Of a DNA stretch of 64,000 nucleotides, positions 9,527 through 17,929 are shown piece by piece (position 1 is the first letter of the stretch; each line of letters begins with the position of its first letter). The stretch lies in NCBI RefSeq assembly GCF_015100395.1, contig NZ_AP022847.1:1242501-1306500 (forward strand). The letters are read 5' to 3'. Position numbers and translations under genes: made by a program. Under the pieces are notes generated by a model, which was given only the letters and a program-made list of their open reading frames with translations, did no database searches and had not been told where the DNA came from. Source of the stretch: Nitrosophilus alvini. Its GTDB lineage: Bacteria; Campylobacterota; Campylobacteria; Campylobacterales; Nitratiruptoraceae.

Positions 9527-10689
9527 ACTTTTATATTTACAACATTCTCAAAATGCATAAATTCATCAAAGTTTTTATCACTGCTGTTTATAAACTTTAT
9601 AAAACCTACTCTTATTCCATCCTTTTCTATCTCATTTTTTAAATTTTGTATATCTGCAGATAAAACATCTCTCAACTGATTACTCTGCGTTCTAAATGTA
9701 ATATTGATTTCACTACGGTTTAAAAGAGCCATTACTTCAATCTCTCCAAAGGCCGAAAAATTGAGTGATATTCTGCACAGATAAAACTCTTTTTTCCCTT
9801 TTCTTTTTTTAAATGCTATGCTTCCTTCTTCAAGACCTTCCCATATTATCGGCAAAAATGTATAAAACGCATCTGTCGCTTTCGAATAGAGCTGCAATAT
9901 CTCTATTTGCGACAAAACCTGATCTATTTTTTTATCCGTATCAGAACCGCCTCCAATCTTTATTATCTCCTCTTTAAGTCCAAGCAGCAGACCTTTAAGA
10001 TCACTTTTTATATGTTTTAATCTGTTTTCCCTGTTTTTAAGCACTTCTTTGAGTTTTGCCTCATATAAAACTCCGCTATTTTGCAGCATATTTTTTATAT
10101 TACTTTCTGCAATATTTTCAGCATTTACAAATATCTCACTAACAGCTTTTGAAATATTTTGAAGTGTTTCATTTTTCATTGGAATTTTACCTATATCTTC
10201 CAGAAGAGAAATAGTGTCGTTTAAAATGTTTTTTGTCTGAGATAACAGATTTGTCTGATGCAGAAGTTTTGAGACAGCCATTTTCAGATTTTCCGCTGCA
10301 TCAGCACTTTTTAGTAAAATTTTAATATCGCTGTTTTGTGATACTATTCCTCTTTGAAGGTTTTGCGTTGCTGTTTTGAGATTTTTCTCAAGTTCCGAAA
10401 ACTGACTCTTTTGAGGCTTTATATATGTCAAAAACTGCAGTTTGAGACTCTTGTCACTATTTGCGCTGTCCATAACTCTCAACAAAAGAGAGTCATCTTT
10501 TCTGAGAGGAATTTCTGTCTTTATCGCTACATGCTGACCTTTTATTCTTGCTATTACGCCGCCGTTGGGAAGTATATCTATCACTTCCGCTTTAAGGGTC
10601 TCTCCGGCTTTAAAAGAGATCGACTTTCCAAGCGGCTTTGTGAGTATAAGAAATTCGATATTTTCATTGAATGGTTTAAAATGGATCAT
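9523..10689 (-). CDS. FliK-like protein paired with FlhX (YlqG-like)
   Basis: A 388-aa cytoplasmic protein with an N-terminal beta-rich segment (about residues 1-95), a long helical or coiled-coil middle (about 100-265) and a C-terminal region (about 285-385) that resembles the FliK hook-length-control/Flg_hook C-terminal domain (pattern of hydrophobic strands with FGEIEVMALL and VGFIKF). The pairing with an FlhB-tail gene, by a 4-bp overlap, matches ylqG-ylqH in Bacillus. It likely works in flagellar export but lies outside any visible flagellar operon. Its ATG directly abuts the TAG of the upstream c-di-GMP gene. Confidence 0.6.
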   Translation of the reverse strand: MIHFKPFNENIEFLILTKPLGKSISFKAGETLKAEVIDILPNGGVIARIKGQHVAIKTEIPLRKDDSLLLRVMDSANSDKSLKLQFLTYIKPQKSQFSELEKNLKTATQNLQRGIVSQNSDIKILLKSADAAENLKMAVSKLLHQTNLLSQTKNILNDTISLLEDIGKIPMKNETLQNISKAVSEIFVNAENIAESNIKNMLQNSGVLYEAKLKEVLKNRENRLKHIKSDLKGLLLGLKEEIIKIGGGSDTDKKIDQVLSQIEILQLYSKATDAFYTFLPIIWEGLEEGSIAFKKRKGKKEFYLCRISLNFSAFGEIEVMALLNRSEINITFRTQSNQLRDVLSADIQNLKNEIEKDGIRVGFIKFINSSDKNFDEFMHFENVVNIKV

Positions 10690-12948
10690 CTATATATCCG
10701 GTTTGGGTTCACTAAAATAAAATCCCTGAAATTCATCCACAGCCAGTTTTTTTGCTATATCATACACCTCATTTGAATGAATAAACTCGGCTACCGTTTT
10801 TATATCAAGCTCTTTTGCAAATATTACAATATTTTTGACAAGAATAAAGCTTTTTTTATCCTCGTCAATATTTTTTATCAAAGAGCCGTCTATTTTCAGA
10901 AAATCAGGTTTTATCTCAAGCAGATGAGAATAGTTCGAATATCCGGAACCAAAATCGTCTATTGCTATTTTTATACCCATTTTCCTGACTTCATCGACAA
11001 AATTCTTTATATTTTCAAAATCTATTGCGCCTTCGCTTTCTACTATTTCGAAAACTGCTCTGTCCGCAATATCGTATCTCTTTGATAAAGTTTTTATAAA
11101 TTCCAGAAAATCTTTCTCACTTATATCCATCATAGAAAGATTTATTGAAAATGTTTTGTCCAGTTTTGAAAATTTCTCAAAACTTTTTTCAATTATACGT
11201 TTTGATAGTTCTGGATAGAGTTTTGTCTTTTTTGCGATATCTAAAAAGAGAAAAGGAGAGTACGCCTTTGTCTCATTCCCCTCTTTTTTTACCAGTCTCA
11301 TCAGACATTCATACTTGACTATATTTTGTTCTCTGTCGACGATAGGTTGAAAATAGGGCACTATTCTCTCTTCTTTAAGTGCATTTTTTATCTCTTTTTT
11401 CCAACGTAGAGTCTCTTTTATTTTTTCCGTAGAATCAATATCTTTGGAATATATATAAAAGGTTTTGTTGATATCATTTTTGGCCTTTTGCAACGCTATA
11501 TCCGCTTTTTTCAATATTCCAACATTTCCAACCGCTATACCCATATTTACATCAAGGTCTATATACTCTTCTATATCCTCAATGTAGAATCTTCTGTTTT
11601 TGAGTCTTTTCTCTATTTTTTTTGCTATCTCTTTACAATACTCCTCATCTGTAATTCCTTTGTAGAAGAATACAAATTCATCAGACGATATCCTAAATAC
11701 CTCACATTCCCCTCTCTCTTCTGATGCAATCTGGGCAAGAAATTTTGAGAAATGGACAAGGACACGATTTCCTACATCTACGCCGTATAGATCATTGATA
11801 GTTTTAAAAGAGTGGATATCTATTATTATGATAGCCGGATTTTCAACGTTTTTCAGCTCTTCAGCAAGCGCTTCTCTGTTTCCTAGACCGGTAAGTTCGT
11901 CTGTAAAGAAGTGTTCTTTTAGTTTTTTTGTACGCTCTTCCACCTCTTTTTCAAGGTTTTTGTTTAGATTTTCAAGCTCTTTTGATTTTTTTGAAATAAT
12001 TTTGTCGTAATAGTCAAAACTCTGTTTTAAAACAAGATATATAAGAACGGCCATTATTAGTAGCATTAATATGGTTTTTAATACAAAATTTTCAAAAACG
12101 CTTTTATATTTTGTAATATCGTAGGCAATAAAAATTTTTCCAACCACATTTGCATTTGAATCTTTCAGATTCAAAGTATCAGAAACGATGTAATATCTGT
12201 TTTTATATTTAACTTCTATATACTCTTTTTCAAGATCTATTTTTTCTATTATGTGTTTAAAAAATGGGTTTATATGGGGGAAAACATACCCTTTGTATAT
12301 CCATAATTCGCCCAATTTGCTTTTATCCTCAAGAAATTCTATCTCCTTCTTTTTCAAAGCGATGGCTGTCTTTATATCTCCCACTATGTCTCTCATAGGC
12401 TCAACGAAAAAGTTTGGGTCCAATCCTAATTCCACAACACCATAATGGATTCCGTCTAAAATTATAGGACACGCCACTCTATATGATAAAACATATTTTC
12501 CTCCTTCAAAGCCTGATTTACACTTTTTCGATCGATTTACCTCTTCTATAATTGTTCTGATTCCAAGAAGTGAGTCGTCATATTTGTCTGGTTTGTGTGC
12601 TCTATAAAAAGAGGTTCCGTCCGGCCTTATGATTTGAAGAGATACGATATATGGATTTTCTTTTTGTAACATCTTAAATCTTTTCCCGATATGCTCTTCC
12701 AGTTGACTCCTGTTTCCTGTTTTTATAATTTCTTGCACTTTTTCAAACGAGAGTAGATTTTTTATGCGGTTTGAGTAGATATTGAAAGCAAGATCTTCTC
12801 TTTTTTTAAAAATTTTTTCAATAAGAGCCTGTTTCTCTTTTATTGCATCATCAAGAAGCTCTCTACCCTTGATAATATCTATCGAACTAAATATAGCAAT
12901 ATTTGCCACAATTACAGCAAATGTAAGAAAAACAACTTTTTTTTTCAT
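10690..12948 (-). CDS. Cache-type sensor GGDEF-EAL protein with degenerate motifs
   Basis: A 752-aa membrane signalling protein. The first TM segment (about residues 2-24) precedes a periplasmic double-Cache-like sensor, a second TM segment lies at about 285-310, then a short coiled coil, a GGDEF domain (about 345-505) and an EAL domain (about 520-750). The GGDEF signature reads SSDEF and the EAL signature reads ECL, while other EAL parts (DDFGSGYSNYSHL, KIDGSLI, VAEFI) are kept. It is therefore probably not a cyclase; phosphodiesterase activity is uncertain and it may be a c-di-GMP receptor or be inactive. The ATG at 12948 follows GGAAG; the in-frame extension to 13014 is unlikely. Confidence 0.85.
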   Translation of the reverse strand: MKKKVVFLTFAVIVANIAIFSSIDIIKGRELLDDAIKEKQALIEKIFKKREDLAFNIYSNRIKNLLSFEKVQEIIKTGNRSQLEEHIGKRFKMLQKENPYIVSLQIIRPDGTSFYRAHKPDKYDDSLLGIRTIIEEVNRSKKCKSGFEGGKYVLSYRVACPIILDGIHYGVVELGLDPNFFVEPMRDIVGDIKTAIALKKKEIEFLEDKSKLGELWIYKGYVFPHINPFFKHIIEKIDLEKEYIEVKYKNRYYIVSDTLNLKDSNANVVGKIFIAYDITKYKSVFENFVLKTILMLLIMAVLIYLVLKQSFDYYDKIISKKSKELENLNKNLEKEVEERTKKLKEHFFTDELTGLGNREALAEELKNVENPAIIIIDIHSFKTINDLYGVDVGNRVLVHFSKFLAQIASEERGECEVFRISSDEFVFFYKGITDEEYCKEIAKKIEKRLKNRRFYIEDIEEYIDLDVNMGIAVGNVGILKKADIALQKAKNDINKTFYIYSKDIDSTEKIKETLRWKKEIKNALKEERIVPYFQPIVDREQNIVKYECLMRLVKKEGNETKAYSPFLFLDIAKKTKLYPELSKRIIEKSFEKFSKLDKTFSINLSMMDISEKDFLEFIKTLSKRYDIADRAVFEIVESEGAIDFENIKNFVDEVRKMGIKIAIDDFGSGYSNYSHLLEIKPDFLKIDGSLIKNIDEDKKSFILVKNIVIFAKELDIKTVAEFIHSNEVYDIAKKLAVDEFQGFYFSEPKPDI

Positions 12949-12980
12949 TTCTAGCTTCCAGATTTTTTCGGCTAAATCAA

Positions 12981-12989
12981 ATGATACCA
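12981..12989 (-). promoter_or_regulatory. Extended -10 promoter of the Cache-GGDEF-EAL gene
   Basis: TGGTATCAT on the minus strand fits the TGnTATAAT extended -10 pattern used throughout this window. It lies 33 bp upstream of the ATG at 12948. Confidence 0.45.
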
Positions 12990-13057
12990 GTAAATATAAG
13001 TACGGATATTGCAATTAAAAGGATATTTAGAGTGCCTCCGTAATAAATAGTAATGTT

Positions 13058-13819
13058 TTATATCTTAAATCTTGTTTTATCAAAGAAAGTATCTTCATGT
13101 ATATGTTTAAATGAGGTTTTTATATATTTGAAAACATCTTTATACTCTTTTTCAAGTGAGTTTAAAAACTCTTTCATCTGTGCTCTTGCATAGGGCATTT
13201 TTACATCAAATCTCATAGAAGGACACATCTCATCTCCTATCAAAGGAAAACCGTTCTTTTCGGCACACGCCCTTAGCTGCTTCTCTCTCGCCTCTATGAG
13301 GGGTCTTATTACATAGAGTCCTTTTGCAGTTTTGTAAATAGGAGGCATAGACCTCATCGTTCCGTTGTAGAACATATTCATAAAAAAACTCTCTACTGCA
13401 TCATCAAGATGGTGCCCGAGTGCAAGTTTGTTGTATCCGCCTTTAAGCGCAGCGGTATATAGAGCTCCTCTTCTCATTCTTGAAAAAAAACTGCAAAAAG
13501 AGCTATTTTGTCTTATCTTCTCCTGGGCTATGGAAAAGATCTCAGTCTCATAAACCTCAAAAGGGATATCATACTCTTCACAGTGTGCTTTAAGGGCGTC
13601 AAACCTCTCGCCCATTCCATAACTTACAGTAACCGCTTTGAATTCAAAATCAAAAGGAGCCACTCTTTGCATATGTTTGAGAATATGAGCTAAAGTGAGA
13701 GAATCTTTCCCCCCGCTAAGACCAAGCAAAATCTTGTCTTTATCCTTTATGAGTCCGTATTCTCCATTTGTTCTGCCCACTACTCTCAAAAGTTTTTTAC
13801 TTATCTCGGCTCTCTTCAC
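13058..13819 (-). CDS. ttcA: TtcA-like PP-loop tRNA sulfurtransferase with altered Cys motif
   Basis: N-type PP-loop ATPase of the TtcA/TilS superfamily, 253 aa. SGGKDS (about residues 35-40) binds ATP; the TtcA hallmarks SRMRRG, LGHHLDDA, NMFYNG and RPLIEAREK follow. TtcA makes 2-thiocytidine at tRNA position 32 using an Fe-S cluster held by a CxxC pair and a later Cys. Here the CxxC pair reads CSFF (second Cys is Phe), while the later Cys (EMCPS) is present. The start is GTG with GGAG at 7 nt. Its position after fabD-mtnN matches my recollection of Campylobacter. Confidence 0.8.
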   Translation of the reverse strand: MKRAEISKKLLRVVGRTNGEYGLIKDKDKILLGLSGGKDSLTLAHILKHMQRVAPFDFEFKAVTVSYGMGERFDALKAHCEEYDIPFEVYETEIFSIAQEKIRQNSSFCSFFSRMRRGALYTAALKGGYNKLALGHHLDDAVESFFMNMFYNGTMRSMPPIYKTAKGLYVIRPLIEAREKQLRACAEKNGFPLIGDEMCPSMRFDVKMPYARAQMKEFLNSLEKEYKDVFKYIKTSFKHIHEDTFFDKTRFKI

Positions 13820-13846
13820 CCAAATGCTCCTTCATTTCCTTTTTTC

Positions 13847-13930
13847 GTAATTAGTAACTGATGATTGATTAATTGATAGATAGTTGATAGTGGATTGGTT
13901 AATGACTGGCTCTTGTCAACACCACACTAA
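13847..13930 (-). repeat. Eroded copy of the composite hexamer/heptamer intergenic repeat
   Basis: Read on the minus strand it starts with TTTAGTGTGGTGTT (a shortened hexamer part), then AACCAATC, then irregular heptamer-like units (CACTATC, AACTATC) and ends CAGTTACTAATTACG. Order and spacing match the four clear copies at 30.6, 37.6, 43.0 and 57.2 kb. It also lies between the 3' end of one gene (mtnN) and the 5' end of the next (ttcA) on the same strand. The rest of this 181-bp gap holds no other feature that I can see. Confidence 0.5.
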
Positions 13931-14000
13931 ATTGCGTTATATGTGACAAGCAGCCCTTTCAGTCTTCATCCTTAACACCTCTTCGTTTTTTCAACTCTTT

Positions 14001-14690
14001 TCAAGCCATCTTATCCAACATAGATATAATAAAATCAGCACTTCTTCTCGAAGAGCTTTTCAAAAAGGTGTCGAAATCAAAACCGGCATCCATATCGGCT
14101 GCATCGCTTATGGCTCTGAGTATAAAAAACGGAACATCAAGAGCATCGCATACTACGGCAACTGCTGCACCTTCCATCTCAAGAGCATCTGCATTGAAAG
14201 TTTCTCTTATCCACTCTTTTCTTTTAGGGTCGGCAATAAACTGATCTCCAGTTGCTATAATCCCATCTTTTAACTCTATTTTTTTCTCTTTGGCCACTTC
14301 TTTTGCCAGGAAAAGAAGTTCTTTGTCACTCTCCACATACACTTTTCCTTCAGGAACATATCCGTACGGATGGCCAAATGCGGTTATATCTAAATCATGC
14401 TGGCACAGCTTTTTAGCTACTATCAGATCGCCGATTTTAAGTTCATCATTTATAGCTCCGGCCACACCGCTAAAAAGAAGTTTTTGCGCTTTAAATCTCT
14501 CGATCATCAAAGAGGCAGTCAAAGAAGCGTAAACTTTACCTATTTTACTGTATGCTATAACCGTATCTATACCTTTATATCTGGCCTCATAATAGATATT
14601 GTCTGCAAGTTCAAAGGATTTTACCTCACGCATCTTTTCAAGCAATGGTTCAATCTCTTCAACCATTGCTCCCATAATAGCTATTTTCAT
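14001..14690 (-). CDS. mtnN: MTA/SAH nucleosidase (probably also aminodeoxyfutalosine nucleosidase)
   Basis: A 229-aa purine nucleosidase that hydrolyses 5'-methylthioadenosine and S-adenosylhomocysteine. It starts MKIAIMGAMVEEIEPL as in the family; SGVAGAIND (about 75-83), ALEMEGAAVAVVC (about 170-182) with the nucleoside-binding MEG, and AISDAAD with the catalytic Asp are all present. In Campylobacter and Helicobacter the same enzyme cleaves 6-amino-6-deoxyfutalosine for menaquinone synthesis; that role is likely here but inferred. It lies 18 bp after fabD on the same strand, with GGCGGAGAG before the ATG. Confidence 0.92.
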   Translation of the reverse strand: MKIAIMGAMVEEIEPLLEKMREVKSFELADNIYYEARYKGIDTVIAYSKIGKVYASLTASLMIERFKAQKLLFSGVAGAINDELKIGDLIVAKKLCQHDLDITAFGHPYGYVPEGKVYVESDKELLFLAKEVAKEKKIELKDGIIATGDQFIADPKRKEWIRETFNADALEMEGAAVAVVCDALDVPFFILRAISDAADMDAGFDFDTFLKSSSRRSADFIISMLDKMA

Positions 14691-14708
14691 AGATTCTCTC
14701 CGCCGATT

Positions 14709-15653
14709 TTATAGTGAAAGTTCTGAAAGTGTCTTCTCAAGTGTCGCAACATCGGAAACATTTAGTGTGGGCACTTTTGAAATTCTTCGGTTCAAACCTT
14801 TTAGAACAGAGCCGTTTCCAAACTCTATAAAAAGGTCTGCATGATTTTCAATATTTTTTATCGACTGTTTATACAAAACAGGCTCTACAAGCTGCCTGTC
14901 AAGCAGAGCCAGAGCTTCATCTTTACTGCTGTAGGGAGATGCTGTTACATTTGATATAACAGGAGAGATAAACTCATCTTTTAAAAACTTCTCCAGATAC
15001 TCTCTTAAAGGCTCTCTTGCCGGCTCAAGCAAAGGGCAGTGGCTGGCAACTGACATATTCAATAGAAGTGCCCTTTTAGCTCCTGCACTTTTTAAAATCG
15101 ATTCCATATCTTTCAAATCATTTTTCATACCTGCTATAACAATCTGTCCGTCGCTGTTATAGTTTGCAGGCCATACTTTTTTCCCACTACTCCTTGCTTC
15201 TGTACATATTTGCTCCACTTTCTCATCATCAAGCCCGATAACCGCCATCATTCCAGCATCAATATTTTCACACGCTTTTGCCATAAATTTGCCTCTGTTA
15301 TGGACAAGCTCAACTCCGTCTATAATATCTAAAGCACCTACACTTACAAGAGCAGAAAACTCTCCCAAAGAGTGCCCGAGTGCAAAAACCGGTTTCACAG
15401 GCATCTCATTTTCAAAAATTTTGTGAGCAATAGAGCTTACAAGCAAAATAGCAGGTTGCGTATATTCGGTTTTCTCTAAATTTTCATTCTCTTCAAAAAG
15501 AAGTTTTTTAAAATCTATTTTAAGCCTTTCACTGGCAGCCTCGGTAATCTCTTTCGCCAAAGTAAAATTTTCATAAAAATCTCTGCCCATCCCTACTGAC
15601 TGGCTTCCCTGTCCCGGAAAAAGAAAAATGGTTTTTTTTATCTCTCTATTCAT
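14709..15653 (-). CDS. fabD: Malonyl CoA-acyl carrier protein transacylase
   Basis: Transfers malonyl from CoA to ACP to start fatty-acid elongation. The 314-aa protein opens with FLFPGQGSQ (about residues 10-18); the active-site motif GHSLGEFSAL (about 93-102) has the nucleophilic Ser, and the catalytic His is in SVASHCPLL (about 203-211). Its ATG overlaps the stop of the upstream regulator gene (ATGA), so the two are probably coupled. Confidence 0.95.
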   Translation of the reverse strand: MNREIKKTIFLFPGQGSQSVGMGRDFYENFTLAKEITEAASERLKIDFKKLLFEENENLEKTEYTQPAILLVSSIAHKIFENEMPVKPVFALGHSLGEFSALVSVGALDIIDGVELVHNRGKFMAKACENIDAGMMAVIGLDDEKVEQICTEARSSGKKVWPANYNSDGQIVIAGMKNDLKDMESILKSAGAKRALLLNMSVASHCPLLEPAREPLREYLEKFLKDEFISPVISNVTASPYSSKDEALALLDRQLVEPVLYKQSIKNIENHADLFIEFGNGSVLKGLNRRISKVPTLNVSDVATLEKTLSELSL

Positions 15654-16399
15654 AGATATTCTCCGTTTTCCTGTATTTTCTTTCTTAAGGTATTTCGATT
15701 CAATCCGAATTTTTCAGCCATTTTAAGCTGGCTTTTAAATCTTTTCATTCCCGCTTTTATAAGCGGAACTTCATAAAGATAGAGAAATTTTCTGTAATCA
15801 TCACCCGAACCGATATGTTTAAACAGAAATGTTTCCATACATTTAATTATCTCTTTGTCATCTATATTGTTTATTAAATAGCTGAAAAATACGGACCGTC
15901 TTAAAGAGTCGGCATTTTGCCGCAGATCAAAATCGGCTTTGGAAAGATCAAAATCATTTTCATCGCCAAAAATCTGCTTGGCTTCCCCATAAAATTTTTC
16001 TGCCAAAGGAAAAATATCTTCTTCTCTCTCTCTAAGCGGAGGAAGATATATTTTTATCGAAAAGATTTTGTCGACTGCATCATTTTTCAAAATGGTATTT
16101 GACGTTGCTATGATTCTGATTTTTTTGAGTTTTAATATCTCGGAAAAAAGCTGAAAATTTCTGATCTTTTCTATATCTGTTATTATAAGTTCGTCGTTTT
16201 TTTGGACAAACTCTTTAAGCTCATCTGAATTTGCGTCAACTACGGGTGCATCAGGTGCTATATATGATGCCAGTGTCTTTTTTCCGACACCATATTCGCC
16301 TTCTATAAGAACATTAATTTGCAGACTTTTTAAAAGATTCGCAGATTTAAGAGCCTCTTTCGAGGCTCTGGAGTATGCTATAAAATTAGTGACAGCCAC
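15650..16399 (-). CDS. NtrC-family-like AAA/Fis regulator lacking the sigma-54 contact loop
   Basis: A protein of about 249 aa with a shrunken NtrC-type AAA domain and a Fis-type helix-turn-helix. Walker A GEYGVGKKT and the conserved LPPLREREEDIFPLA segment are clear, and the C-terminus (KMAEKFGLNRNTLRKKI) is a good Fis HTH. The GAFTGA loop that touches sigma-54 is missing, only about 25 residues separate Walker A from a weak Walker B (LIITDI), and there is no receiver domain. It is thus probably a DNA-binding protein that does not open sigma-54 promoters. I favour the GTG at 16399 (GGAA 7 nt upstream), inside the end of slyD; a TTG at 16435 is also in frame. Confidence 0.7.
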   Translation of the reverse strand: MAVTNFIAYSRASKEALKSANLLKSLQINVLIEGEYGVGKKTLASYIAPDAPVVDANSDELKEFVQKNDELIITDIEKIRNFQLFSEILKLKKIRIIATSNTILKNDAVDKIFSIKIYLPPLREREEDIFPLAEKFYGEAKQIFGDENDFDLSKADFDLRQNADSLRRSVFFSYLINNIDDKEIIKCMETFLFKHIGSGDDYRKFLYLYEVPLIKAGMKRFKSQLKMAEKFGLNRNTLRKKIQENGEYL

Positions 16400-16895
16400 A
16401 TCCTGTTCCGCATCCGCAAGATTCGTTAGGATCAATAACCTGACCTGTCATCGCTTCTTCAGGCGTAACATCTCTTACTTCAAGAATTTTTACGCTAAAC
16501 ATCAAATCTTTTCCGGCAAGCGGATGATTAAAGTCTATAGTAACTTCATTTTCATCAAAAGATTTAACAGTAACCTGTACAGTCTGTCCGTCTTCACTCT
16601 GTCCGTAAAGTGTCATACCTTCTTGAAGATCAATTCCGGCAAACTGCTCTTTTGGCAAAGTTTGTACTGCATTTTCATCTTTTTCACCATAAGCTTCCGC
16701 AGCCTTTACCAAAACATCGGCGCTCTCGTTTTCGTTCATCTCTTTTATTTTATTTTCAAGACCGGATATAATCTGACCCTTTCCTGTAATAAAACTTAGA
16801 GGTTTCTGACCAACATTGCTGTCTATAACTTCCTTCGTTTCGGCATCTCTCACTTCGTATTCTATCGATACTACTTTATTTTCGTCAATTGCCAT
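16386..16895 (-). CDS. slyD: SlyD-type FKBP peptidyl-prolyl isomerase
   Basis: A 169-aa cis-trans prolyl isomerase and chaperone with a split FKBP domain (about residues 1-70 and 130-150) and the inserted IF chaperone flap (about 75-128, HPLAGKDL). The C-terminal tail is Cys/His-rich (CGCGTGCGCH) and would bind nickel or zinc; in Helicobacter such proteins help load nickel into hydrogenase and urease. It lies between cpoB and fabD as in Campylobacter. An extended -10 box stands 38 bp upstream of the ATG. Confidence 0.93.
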   Translation of the reverse strand: MAIDENKVVSIEYEVRDAETKEVIDSNVGQKPLSFITGKGQIISGLENKIKEMNENESADVLVKAAEAYGEKDENAVQTLPKEQFAGIDLQEGMTLYGQSEDGQTVQVTVKSFDENEVTIDFNHPLAGKDLMFSVKILEVRDVTPEEAMTGQVIDPNESCGCGTGCGCH

Positions 16896-16932
16896 AATTT
16901 ACCTTTCCTGTATTTATTGTAAAAAGTTTTTT

Positions 16933-16941
16933 ATTTTACCA
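16933..16941 (-). promoter_or_regulatory. Extended -10 promoter of slyD-regulator-fabD-mtnN
   Basis: TGGTAAAAT on the minus strand in a 79-bp AT-rich gap between cpoB and slyD. With slyD, the regulator gene, fabD and mtnN packed downstream, this box could drive all four. No -35 box is visible. Confidence 0.5.
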
Positions 16942-16974
16942 CAATTTTCTTTATTTTAACAAAATTAACATTTT

Positions 16975-17916
16975 CTATTTGATTTTTTGAAGATTTTTTT
17001 TGGCTATCTTTGCAGCTTTGGAATCGGGGAAATTTTCTATAAGGTTTTGGTAAAAAGTTTTTGCCTTATCTTTTTCACCTATTCTCTCAAGAGATATTGC
17101 CGTATGAAGCAATAGAGTAGGCATAAATGAAGATTTACTGTAAAGAGAAGCACTTTTTTTATAATGTTCTATTGCACACTCATATTTTTTTTGATAGTAG
17201 CAGATTTCACCGATATAAAAATTCGACGTTGCAGGTTTATATGCATTTTTTATAAGAGTTTCAAAATATTCTCTTGCTGTATCATATTTTTTTTCTCTGT
17301 AAAGTTTTTTTGCCTCTTTGAAAAGAGTAGCGTTGTCCTTTTTCGCAATTTTCCTCTTTTTCAACTCTTTTTTAATCTCTTTTTCAACTCTGGCAAGTCT
17401 TTTTTTATAGTCCTGATTTAGCTTTTCTAGTTCGGATTTGAATTCCTCTTTACTGACATATGATGTATTTATTGAGTCTATAAGTGAAGTCAGCTCTTTG
17501 AGGACAGTTTTTATCTGATTGTAATTCTCGTTCTGAAGAGTTATTGTTTTATTAAGATCATCCTCTATTACAGTGATTCTCTCTTTGAGATTTTCTATCT
17601 CTTTTTGCTTTTTGCTCTCATTTTCAGAAAACTCTTCCAATTTTACCTTTAGTGAATTCAGATTCTGATCAATACCTTCGACAATACTTTTTACACCTTC
17701 GACTTTCTCTTCAATCTCTTGAATTTTCATCTGCAGCCTGCTCTGACTGCTTTGAAGTTTCTGTATGGCCTTTTTATTTTGTAGTATATATTTTTCGCTC
17801 TGAGTAAGTCCGTATGGTTCGGGACTTTCAAGATCACCAGCCCCGAACGCTGAAGGTTCTCCTCGCCCAAAGGCGAAGGAGAGAAAAAGAGAAATAAATA
17901 TTAAAGCTTTTTTCAC
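16975..17916 (-). CDS. cpoB: Tol-Pal associated TPR protein CpoB (YbgF)
   Basis: A periplasmic coordinator of peptidoglycan synthesis with the Tol system, 313 aa. It has a signal peptide (about residues 1-18, MKKALIFISLFLSFAFG), a long coiled coil (about 40-190) and C-terminal tetratricopeptide repeats (about 195-310, KKYDTAREYFETLIKNA and similar). The coiled coil is longer than in E. coli, as is usual in this phylum. It follows pal by 13 bp on the same strand. Confidence 0.85.
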   Translation of the reverse strand: MKKALIFISLFLSFAFGRGEPSAFGAGDLESPEPYGLTQSEKYILQNKKAIQKLQSSQSRLQMKIQEIEEKVEGVKSIVEGIDQNLNSLKVKLEEFSENESKKQKEIENLKERITVIEDDLNKTITLQNENYNQIKTVLKELTSLIDSINTSYVSKEEFKSELEKLNQDYKKRLARVEKEIKKELKKRKIAKKDNATLFKEAKKLYREKKYDTAREYFETLIKNAYKPATSNFYIGEICYYQKKYECAIEHYKKSASLYSKSSFMPTLLLHTAISLERIGEKDKAKTFYQNLIENFPDSKAAKIAKKNLQKIK

Positions 17917-17929
17917 CTACCACTCCGAT

